Shown in pieces: positions 1-6,071 of a DNA stretch of 6,281 bases. Made by a program: the position numbers and the translations under genes. A model generated the notes under the pieces. It was not told where the DNA came from, ran no database searches, and saw only the letters and a program-made list of their open reading frames with translations. This DNA comes from Rhodospirillaceae bacterium. Lineage in GTDB: Bacteria; Pseudomonadota; Alphaproteobacteria; UBA8366; GCA-2717185. Position 1 is the stretch's first letter; every line of letters begins with the position of its first letter. The stretch covers positions 1 to 6,281 of the forward strand of contig JAPPPC010000159.1 of the NCBI GenBank assembly GCA_028817685.1. Reading direction: 5' to 3'.

Positions 1-2
1 GC

Positions 3-50
3 GCGGTTTGATTTAGGTCATAGCCGCCCCCGCCACGCTGCGGTTTGATT
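3..50. repeat. 11-bp direct repeat pair, GCGGTTTGATT
   Basis: The 11-mer GCGGTTTGATT occurs at 3-13 and again at 40-50, giving a 37-bp period. Both copies lie in the gene-free left edge of the window, upstream of the truncated dehydrogenase remnant. The period is not a multiple of the usual CRISPR repeat-plus-spacer length and only two copies are visible, so it is not an array. It could be a pair of regulator-binding sites, a duplicated end of a mobile element, or chance. The sequence left of the window would be needed to tell. Confidence 0.4.
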
Positions 51-121
51 GGGACAAGCTTCTCAACACCACTGCAGCAGGAGGGTGAGCGGGTGTCTTT
101 ACGTGTAATCTTTGCGCCACT

Positions 122-535
122 GACTGGCCGGAAATCCGAGAAATCTGTGCTGGCCACCGCCGCCAGCGCGGCAAACCGGATCACGTCATCTCCAAAGTCG
201 AAGCACATGCGTCCCGGTTCAAGGCCCCGGTCATCGCTTGTCTTGGGCTCGCCTATAAGCCGGATATCGACGATCTGCGCGAAAGCCCTGCCCTCAGAAT
301 TGCAGAGCATCTTGCGGATTCCGAAGTGGGCGAAGTTCTCATCGTGGAACCGCATATCGGAGAGTTGCCGCCATCCCTTGAAGGCAAGCCCAACACCATC
401 TTCACGGAAGCGGCGGACGCTATCGAAAGAGCGGACATCGTCCTGCTTCTTGTCCCGCATCGGGCGTTCCAACAGCTCAACCGGGCGACTTTGGACCAGA
501 AGATCCTTATCGACACGCAGGGCATGTGGGCTTGA
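122..535 (+). pseudogene. wecC: 3' remnant of UDP-N-acetyl-D-mannosamine dehydrogenase (WecC-type)
   Basis: Reading from 122 to the TGA at 533-535 gives the C-terminal UDP-binding domain of a nucleotide-sugar 6-dehydrogenase. It contains GKPDHVISKVEAHA, the family signature CLGLAYKPDIDDLRESPAL, then VLIVEPHIGELP, ADIVLLLVPHRAF and the terminal ILIDTQGMW. The intact enzyme is about 400-430 residues and oxidises UDP-ManNAc to UDP-ManNAcA with NAD for surface polysaccharides. Only about 135 residues remain here. The N-terminal Rossmann domain and the central domain with the catalytic Cys are absent. The frame is closed by a TGA at 86-88, and no ATG in frame precedes the homologous part. Around 147-163 the family-like pattern LATA-R is split between two frames, suggesting a one-base loss near 159-161. 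The 5' break cannot be placed exactly. The first usable in-frame GTG/ATG starts lie inside the domain (for example 326), so a short translated product is unlikely to be functional. Confidence 0.72.
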
Positions 536-561
536 TAAGTCATTCAACCATCACCTAATGT
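532..561 (+). promoter_or_regulatory. Possible sigma-70-type promoter for the DksA-like gene
   Basis: TTGATA at 532-537 matches the -35 consensus at five of six positions. It is followed after an 18-bp spacer by TAATGT at 556-561, a poor -10 (three of six). The stretch is locally AT-rich compared with its surroundings and sits right after the dehydrogenase remnant's stop. A transcript from here would begin near 568, leaving about 36 nt before the ATG at 604 but almost no leader before the ATG at 571. That favours the later start. The -10 is weak, so this is only a candidate. Confidence 0.25.
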
Positions 562-603
562 AAATAGCGGATGGTGACAAAGCCGGACCTGAAAGGCGAG
601 GCA

Positions 604-930
604 ATGGCGGATCTAGAAAGCATCAAGGCACAGCTGGAAGAACGGCTTCAGTTCCTGAACGATAAGGTCGACGAAATCGAAGGCGACCTGCGCGAACCCG
701 CGAACCCCGACTTCGCCGAGCAAGCGACCGAAGCCGAGGCGGATGAGGTCCTCGAAGGACTCGAAAGCTCCGCCCTTCTGGAAATTTCGCAGATCAACGC
801 CGCCTTGAACCGTATCGAGGAAGGCACATACGGGGACTGTGCGACCTGCGGCGAACCGGTTGGCGAAAAGCGCCTGGAAGTGATCCCGTACGCCGCACAA
901 TGCATTTCCTGCGCTTCGAAAACGGCGTAA
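604..930 (+). CDS. Short DksA/TraR-type C4 zinc-finger protein
   Basis: This 108-residue protein belongs to the DksA/TraR family, whose members bind the secondary channel of RNA polymerase and tune initiation, often with ppGpp. Residues 4-30 and 38-72 look like two arms of a helical hairpin. They flank an acidic tip (PANPDFAEQATEAEADEVLEG, about 32-52) of the kind seen in short DksA-like proteins. The C-terminal four-cysteine zinc site is complete: Cys79 and Cys82 (CATC), then Cys100 and Cys103 (CISC), preceded by the family sequence IEEGTYGDC. It is shorter than classical DksA (about 150 residues). I chose the ATG at 604 because GGCGAGG lies just upstream and the protein then starts MADLESIKAQL. 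An ATG at 571 would add 11 residues with no family resemblance. It is a separate unit from the esterase operon, 58 nt upstream. Which polymerase effect it has, and whether it answers to ppGpp, cannot be read from the sequence. Confidence 0.85.
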   Translation: MADLESIKAQLEERLQFLNDKVDEIEGDLREPANPDFAEQATEAEADEVLEGLESSALLEISQINAALNRIEEGTYGDCATCGEPVGEKRLEVIPYAAQCISCASKTA

Positions 931-988
931 AGTCTCTCGCGTCTATCCACTCTGAGAGGCGGCAGCGGCACCAACGCGCCGCAGTTCA

Positions 989-1957
989 ATGACTATTGAA
1001 ATCGATCGGGTCGGGAGTTTTCATCTTCCCGGCCGCGAAGCCACCGTTAGCGGCATTCCCCCACGCGAGGACGTCCTGACCCCGGGCGGACCGGTTCGCG
1101 TCATCGACCAGAACGGCACCTATGAGGTCGAACAGATCTACGTTCAGTATGTTCGGCTCGCCGCACCACGCGCGCGATATCCCTTGCTGATGTGGCATGG
1201 CGGCGGCATGACCGGCGTTACCTGGGAAGACACACCGGATGGCCGGCCCGGCTGGCAGATGGCGTTCCTCGAATTCGGCCACGATGTCTATGTATCCGAC
1301 GCCGTGGAGCGCGGCCGGGCCTCCTTCTCCCCGCTGCCGGGTGTCTATGGCGGCGACCCCTTCGTGCGGACCAAACAGGAATGCTGGGAGGGATTCCGCG
1401 TGGGTCCCGTCGGCTCCTGGCACGAGGATCGGGACAAATGCCGCGCCTATGACGGGCAGCGCTTTCCCGTCGACGCGTTCGACGGATTCGTGCGGCAGAC
1501 GGTGCCGCGCTGGACGGTCAACGATGCGGCCACGCAAGCCGCCTACGACGCGCTAATCCAGGAAGTCGGCCCCGCCGTGGTGATGTCACACAGCCAGTCC
1601 GGCAATTTCGGGTTCACGGCGGCGCAGCATGCCCCGGACAAGGTCCGCGCGGTCATCGGCATCGAACCTTCGGGCACCCCGCTGCCCGATCAGGTCGACG
1701 TGTCGACAGTGCGCGATATTCCGCATCTGGTGGTCTGGGGCGATTTCATCGAAGAGGGCACGCGCTGGCCCGGTTACCAGCAACGGATCAAGGACTACCG
1801 CGACGCCCTGCGCGCGGTGGGCGGCAGCCTGGACATCATCGATCTGCCGGCGCGCGGCATTCACGGCAACTCGCATTTTCCCATGATGGACGACAATTCG
1901 GACGCGGTCGCGGCGTTGGTCCAGGACTGGATCGAATCGAAGGGGCTGATGAAATGA
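989..1957 (+). CDS. Esterase-713-like alpha/beta hydrolase
   Basis: This 322-residue protein is an alpha/beta hydrolase resembling the bacterial esterase 713 group. It starts with a VGSFHLPGR stretch typical of that group, then has the oxyanion-hole motif HGGG at 70-73 followed by MTGVTWEDTPDGRPGW (74-89). The nucleophile elbow is SHSQSG (200-205) with Ser202 as likely nucleophile. The acid is likely Glu226 in GIEPSG, 24 residues later. That matches the Ser206/Glu230 spacing I recall for esterase 713, which uses Glu rather than Asp. The base is likely His296 in HGNSH (292-296). The first glycine of the usual GxSxG is Ser here. No signal peptide is visible, so it probably acts in the cytoplasm. 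The ATG at 989 has no strong ribosome site. The N-terminus matches the group from this start, which supports it. It is the first gene of a four-gene block and overlaps the next by ATGA. Substrate unknown; a carboxylic ester or related small molecule is the family expectation. Confidence 0.82.
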   Translation: MTIEIDRVGSFHLPGREATVSGIPPREDVLTPGGPVRVIDQNGTYEVEQIYVQYVRLAAPRARYPLLMWHGGGMTGVTWEDTPDGRPGWQMAFLEFGHDVYVSDAVERGRASFSPLPGVYGGDPFVRTKQECWEGFRVGPVGSWHEDRDKCRAYDGQRFPVDAFDGFVRQTVPRWTVNDAATQAAYDALIQEVGPAVVMSHSQSGNFGFTAAQHAPDKVRAVIGIEPSGTPLPDQVDVSTVRDIPHLVVWGDFIEEGTRWPGYQQRIKDYRDALRAVGGSLDIIDLPARGIHGNSHFPMMDDNSDAVAALVQDWIESKGLMK

Positions 1958-3090
1958 CCGCCCCCCGATACATCAATCCCCGCACCGGCAAGACCTGGCC
2001 GACGGACAAAGCGCTGTGGAAAGCGCCGGACGATGGCGGCTACGTCAACCTCACGCCGGGCACCGGAATTGCGCCGGAAGAGATCGACCGCGATGAAAAC
2101 TCGCTGTGGCGCTACCGTCCGGCCGTGCGCCTGCCGGAGACGCCGGAAGCAACATTGGGCGCCGGTTGGACGCCGCTCCTTGCGGCGGATTGGGACGGGT
2201 TTCCGGTTCACATGAAGGCGGACTATCTGATGGTGTCCGGTTCGTTCAAGGATCGCGGTACCGCGATCATGTTCAACTACCTGAAACAGGTCGGCGTGAC
2301 CGCGATCCTGGAGGATTCGTCCGGCAATGCCGGCGCGTCGGCGGCGACCTATGCCGCGGCGCTCGACCTCGATTGCCGCATCATGGTGCCGGCCGCGGCG
2401 CCGGCCGCCAAGAAGATTCAAATGGCGGCCATGGGCGCCGACGTCGTCGCCATCGAGGGCACGCGGGACGATGTCGCGGACGCGGCGCTGGCCGAATCCG
2501 AAACGACCTTTTATGCGAGCCACAACCATCAACCCTTCTTTCTGGAAGGCACCAAGACCTTGGCCTTCGAACTGTGGGAACAGCTCGGTTTCCGCGCACC
2601 GGATTGCGTCGTGGCGCCCCTCGGCCAGGGCAGCAACATTATGGGCAGCCATCTCGGCTTTGCGGAACTGCTGGCGGCGGGACAAATCGACCGGCTGCCG
2701 CGGATTTATGCCGTCCAGGCCGCGCACTGCGCACCCTACCACGCCGCGTTCGAATCCGGCGACGAGACCATAAGACCGTTCCCGGCCCAGCCCTCCATCG
2801 CCGACGGGATCGCGTCGGCGACACCGGTGCGGCTGCGCGAGGTGCTCACCGCGGTGCGCGAGAGCGACGGGTCCATCATCACGGTCTCCGAAGAAGAGAT
2901 CGTCCAGGGCTTCACGCAATTGGCCCGCCAGGGCTTTTTCGTCGAACCGACGACCGGTGCCGTCGGCGCCGGCCTGACCAAACTGATCGCGCAGGGCGCC
3001 ATCCGCCCGGGCGAAAGCGTGGCCGCGGTCCTGACCGGATCGGGCCTGAAAGCGGTCGAGAAAATCGGTTCGTCCCTCGGCCTGGGTTAG
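1954..3090 (+). CDS. Threonine-synthase-like PLP-dependent enzyme (fold type II)
   Basis: This 378-residue protein has the fold-type-II PLP layout of the threonine synthase / threonine dehydratase group. The Schiff-base lysine is Lys99 in SGSFKDRG. The substrate and cofactor loop is DSSGNAGAS (121-129). The phosphate-binding loop is PLGQGSN (222-228), and the C-terminal LTGSGLK supplies the residue expected to face the pyridine nitrogen. Between them are NHQPFFLEGTKTLAFELWEQLG (191-212) and the ADGIASATPVRL region typical of threonine-synthase relatives. The first 60 residues look like the small N-terminal domain of these relatives, but the paired cysteines often found there are missing. The family does beta- or gamma-elimination and replacement on hydroxy-amino acids. 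Because biosynthetic thrC normally sits with hom or thrB, the setting beside an esterase, a transporter and an amidohydrolase points to a catabolic paralogue. Its ATG at 1954 overlaps the esterase stop (ATGA), so translation is probably coupled. Candidates include a dehydratase, a diaminopropionate-type lyase or an unnamed lyase. Confidence 0.82.
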   Translation: MTAPRYINPRTGKTWPTDKALWKAPDDGGYVNLTPGTGIAPEEIDRDENSLWRYRPAVRLPETPEATLGAGWTPLLAADWDGFPVHMKADYLMVSGSFKDRGTAIMFNYLKQVGVTAILEDSSGNAGASAATYAAALDLDCRIMVPAAAPAAKKIQMAAMGADVVAIEGTRDDVADAALAESETTFYASHNHQPFFLEGTKTLAFELWEQLGFRAPDCVVAPLGQGSNIMGSHLGFAELLAAGQIDRLPRIYAVQAAHCAPYHAAFESGDETIRPFPAQPSIADGIASATPVRLREVLTAVRESDGSIITVSEEEIVQGFTQLARQGFFVEPTTGAVGAGLTKLIAQGAIRPGESVAAVLTGSGLKAVEKIGSSLGLG

Positions 3091-3103
3091 AGCGGCCGGC
3101 CCC

Positions 3104-4324
3104 GTGTCGCCCGTCCGGATCATCGCCATCGTCTGCACCGCGCAGGTCTTCGCGCAGATCGGCGCCTTCGCGGTGCCTGCTCTGCTGCCCACCTTCATCG
3201 ACCGTTGGGATCTCAGCGGCACGGAAGCGGGCTGGATCATCGGCGCCTTCTATCTCAGCTACACCGCGACGGTCCCGGTCCTGGTCTCCCTGACCGACCG
3301 CATCGACCCGAAACGGATCTATCTCGGCGCGGTCCTGTTGACCGCCGTCGCGGCGCTCGGATACGCGACCTTGGCGGACGGTTTCTGGTCGGCCTTCGTC
3401 TTCCGCCTGATCGCCGGGGTCGGCTGGGCCGGGACCTATATGCCGGGCCTGAAGGCGCTCAGCGATTTCGTCGAAGGCCCGCAGCAATCGCGCGGCGTCG
3501 CCTTCCATGCCGGCAGCGTCGGTGTCAGCGGCGCGGCCTCGTTCATCGTCGCCAGCACGATCGCGAGCTGGTTCGGCTGGCGCTGGGGTATCGCATTCGG
3601 CGGCGTTTGCGCGCTTCTCGCCTTCCTGATCATGGCGTTCCTTCTGCCGAGCCGGGAACCGAAGCCGGCCGGCGACGCCGGTCAGGCGGGTCTGCTCGAT
3701 TTCAGGCCCGTGCTGCGCAACCGCTCGGCCCTCGCCTACTCGCTGGGATACTGTTTCCACACCTGGGAGATGAACGCGCTCCGGGCCTGGGTCGTCACCT
3801 TCCTGACCTTCGCCCTGGCGACGACCGGCGGCGGGACGACCTTGCTGGCGCCTGCGGCCATCGCGACGGTGCTGAGCCTGGCCGGGGTCTGGGCCAGTGT
3901 CTCCGGCAACGAGGTGGCGCGCCGGATCGGGCGCCGGCGTTTCATCATCTGCGTCATGCTGGGCTCGATGGTGGTGGCTTGTGTCATCGGTTTCACCTCC
4001 GGCATCTCCTACGAGCTGGCGGCCGGCCTGTGCATCGTCTACGGCATTCTGATCTGGGCGGATTCCTCCTCGCTGACCGCCGGCACGGTCGGCAGCGCCC
4101 TGCCCGGACAGCGCGGCGCGACCATGGCGGTGCATTCCACGCTGGGCTATGCCGGCGGTTTCGTCGGTCCCTTGGTGATGGGTGCGATCCTCGACCTGGC
4201 GGGCGGCGAAAGCGCCTTCGCCTGGGGCATCGCCTTCGCGCATGTCGGCGCGATCATGGCGCTCGGTCTGCTGGCGATGGTGGTTTTGCGGCCGAAGGAT
4301 TTGGCGGGCGACCGCGACAATTGA
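3104..4324 (+). CDS. Major facilitator superfamily (MFS) transporter
   Basis: This 406-residue, very hydrophobic protein has the length and pattern of a 12-helix MFS carrier in the inner membrane. Helices are expected at roughly 6-31, 43-64, 73-92, 97-118, 133-156, 160-181, then six more from about 207 to 395. A polar cytoplasmic loop at 182-206 separates the two halves. The loop between helices 2 and 3 carries a degenerate motif A (TDRIDPKR, 64-71). Helix 4 has RLIAGVGWAGTYMPG (101-115). Helix 7 contains His219, Glu222 and Arg227 (FHTWEMNALRAW), buried charged residues likely to serve substrate or proton coupling. The start is a GTG at 3104, 13 nt after the preceding stop, with no clear ribosome site, so it probably relies on coupling. 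No ATG start is plausible without losing helix 1. Position inside the block suggests it imports (or exports) the compound handled by the flanking enzymes. Direction and substrate are not determinable here. Confidence 0.88.
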   Translation: MSPVRIIAIVCTAQVFAQIGAFAVPALLPTFIDRWDLSGTEAGWIIGAFYLSYTATVPVLVSLTDRIDPKRIYLGAVLLTAVAALGYATLADGFWSAFVFRLIAGVGWAGTYMPGLKALSDFVEGPQQSRGVAFHAGSVGVSGAASFIVASTIASWFGWRWGIAFGGVCALLAFLIMAFLLPSREPKPAGDAGQAGLLDFRPVLRNRSALAYSLGYCFHTWEMNALRAWVVTFLTFALATTGGGTTLLAPAAIATVLSLAGVWASVSGNEVARRIGRRRFIICVMLGSMVVACVIGFTSGISYELAAGLCIVYGILIWADSSSLTAGTVGSALPGQRGATMAVHSTLGYAGGFVGPLVMGAILDLAGGESAFAWGIAFAHVGAIMALGLLAMVVLRPKDLAGDRDN

Positions 4325-4376
4325 CAAGCGCCTTAAACCGGCTTTCTGATACGGCTTGACCGAACGGGCGGAACAC

Positions 4377-6071
4377 ATGATGACCGAGAATGACAGCACT
4401 CTGCTCTTGAGTGGCGGCAAAATCCTCACCCTCGACGCGCAAGGAACCGTCGCCGAGGCGATCGCGGTTTCCGGCGATCGCATCCTGGCGGTGGGAGACA
4501 CTGCGGCTGCGGCGGCAGGGCCGGACGCGGCGCGCATCGATCTTGCCGGCCGCACGGCCATCCCCGGCCTGATCGACGGGCACGCCCATATGGACCGCGA
4601 AGGGCTGAAGCTGCAGTTGCCGTCGCTCGCGGGTGCCGCCTGTATCGACGACATTCTGGAGCGGATCGCGGCCCTGGTGCGCGACGCGGAACCGGGCGAA
4701 TGGATCGTCACCATGCCGATCGGCGACCCACCCTTCTACACCGGCGTGCCCGGCAATCTGCGCGAGGGACGGGTGCCGAACCGGCACGAGCTCGACCGGG
4801 TGGCGCCTGACAATCCGGTCTATATCCGCGCGATCTGGGGCCATTGGCGCAACACATTGCCGCTCGTCTCCATCGCCAATACCAAGGCGCTGGAAATCGC
4901 CGGCATCACGCGCAACACGATCCCGCCGGCGGCGACCATCCAGATCGACAAGGATCACGCGACGGGCGAACCGACCGGCGTGCTGCACGAATTCAACTAC
5001 AAGCCGCTGGTCGAACACACCCTGATGTCGGTCATCCCGCGCTTCACCCTGGAGGACCGGATCGCGGGCTTGCGCGACTCGATGCGCATCTACAATTCGA
5101 TGGGCACGACCAGCGTGTTCGAAGGACATGGCATCGCGGCCGAGGTGTTGGCCGCCTATCAGGCGCTGCGCGACGAAGGCCCGACGCCAGTCCGCGCGCA
5201 CCTCATGTTCAGCCCGTCCTGGCCGGCACCGGACAGCGATGTCGTCGGCGAATTGCTCGAGTCCTGGGGCGCCTGGCTGTCGGGCCGGGGGCTGGGCGAC
5301 GACTATCTGCGCGCCGGCGGTCTCTATACCGAATCCGATTATTCGGAGGAGAATTTACTGCGCGCCGCCACCGCGCCCTATTCCGGCTGGGCCGGCTTCA
5401 ACTACGACGCCGCCCTGCCGGAAGACGTCATGGTCGACATGATGACCGATGCCGCGCGGCACAACATCCGCATCGGCAGCTTCACCCCCAACATTCTGGA
5501 TCTGTACGAGAAGGTCGACCGGCAGGTGCCGATCGGCGACAAGCGCTGGGTGATCGAGCATGTCGGTGTCCTGTCGCCGGACGAAATCGCCCGAATTCGC
5601 GATCTCGGCATCGTGCTGACGGTCTATTCCGGCCGCTACATCTATCAGGAGGGCGCCATGCTGGCCCGCGAACTGGGCGCGAATGCCGGCCATATCGCGC
5701 CGATACGGTCGCTGCTGGATGCCGGGGTCCGGGTCTCGCTGGCGACCGACAATGTCCCGCCCTCGCTGTTCCACTCCGTCTGGCACGCCACCGCGCGCAT
5801 CGCGGAGGAAACCGGCGCGCCGATATCACCGAAAGAATGCGTCACGCGGGAAGAGGCGCTGGCCTGCGCCAGCCGCGAAGGCGCTTACCTGACCTTCGAG
5901 GAAGATGTGAAAGGTACGTTGGAGCCGGGCAAGTTCGCCGATATCGCCGTGCTGTCGGACGACCCGATGACGATCGACGAAGCGAAAATTCCGGACATTA
6001 CCGCCGACCTTGTCCTGACCGGCGGGCGTGTCGTCTATGACGCGGCGGACGCCTCGAATCCCTTGTCATAG
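4377..6071 (+). CDS. YtcJ-type amidohydrolase family protein (Amidohydro_3-like)
   Basis: This 564-residue protein has the composite layout of YtcJ/NfdA-like amidohydrolases. The N-terminal beta-sandwich strands begin LLLSGGKILTLDAQG. A TIM barrel opens with PGLIDGHAH (63-71; metal ligands His69 and His71), and the sandwich closes at the C-terminus (GTLEPGKFADIAVLSDDP and LTGGRVVYD). HWRNTLPL near His156 followed by NTKALEIAGI is typical of the YtcJ group. His395 (IEHVG) is the likely later metal ligand and Asp458 (ATDNVPP) the likely catalytic acid. Two expected residues appear changed. By my alignment the bridging lysine of the usual VK..DG strand falls at Tyr317 (GGLYTESD), and the His of the usual HAIGD motif falls at Gly367 (RIGSFTPN). 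Family members hydrolyse C-N or related bonds of varied small molecules. ATGs at 4377 and 4380 both follow GGGCGGA; a TTG at 4356 is less likely. It lies 52 nt after the transporter, probably in the same operon. Confidence 0.87.
   Translation: MMTENDSTLLLSGGKILTLDAQGTVAEAIAVSGDRILAVGDTAAAAAGPDAARIDLAGRTAIPGLIDGHAHMDREGLKLQLPSLAGAACIDDILERIAALVRDAEPGEWIVTMPIGDPPFYTGVPGNLREGRVPNRHELDRVAPDNPVYIRAIWGHWRNTLPLVSIANTKALEIAGITRNTIPPAATIQIDKDHATGEPTGVLHEFNYKPLVEHTLMSVIPRFTLEDRIAGLRDSMRIYNSMGTTSVFEGHGIAAEVLAAYQALRDEGPTPVRAHLMFSPSWPAPDSDVVGELLESWGAWLSGRGLGDDYLRAGGLYTESDYSEENLLRAATAPYSGWAGFNYDAALPEDVMVDMMTDAARHNIRIGSFTPNILDLYEKVDRQVPIGDKRWVIEHVGVLSPDEIARIRDLGIVLTVYSGRYIYQEGAMLARELGANAGHIAPIRSLLDAGVRVSLATDNVPPSLFHSVWHATARIAEETGAPISPKECVTREEALACASREGAYLTFEEDVKGTLEPGKFADIAVLSDDPMTIDEAKIPDITADLVLTGGRVVYDAADASNPLS

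Noticed and set aside
45..563. A 172-codon + strand frame over the dehydrogenase remnant
   Set aside because: It starts with TTG, is Ser/Arg-rich and only briefly (about 120-160) resembles the dehydrogenase. The recognisable domain is in the neighbouring frame.
934..982. Possible hairpins between the zinc-finger gene and the esterase (CTCTC/GAGAG at 934-938/954-958; GCGGC/GCCGC at 965-969/978-982)
   Set aside because: Stems of five pairs, one with a long loop, and no following T-run. Not convincing as a terminator or attenuator.
3094..3101. GGCCGGCC palindrome just before the transporter GTG
   Set aside because: An 8-bp GC palindrome is expected by chance in such DNA. It is too short to be an operator or terminator.
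1861..3240. A 459-codon open frame on the - strand across the esterase end, the PLP gene and the transporter start
   Set aside because: It lies opposite genes with clear family motifs. Its product is rich in Arg, Gly, Asp and His with no recognisable domain, as expected from antisense frames in GC-rich DNA.
2106..3293. A + strand frame of 395 codons overlapping the PLP gene
   Set aside because: It is the other reading frame of the PLP gene, Arg/Gly-rich, with no domain. The overlapped gene carries all the cofactor motifs.
4325..4376. 52-nt gap before the amidohydrolase as a terminator or separate promoter
   Set aside because: It has a short repeat of CGGCTT and a CCGG core but no stable stem with a T-run and no recognisable -35/-10 pair.
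2912..4714. A 600-codon open frame on the - strand opposite the transporter
   Set aside because: The translation is low-complexity (Arg, Ala, Asp, Gly, Gln) without motifs. It is opposite an unmistakable membrane protein and so is a composition shadow.
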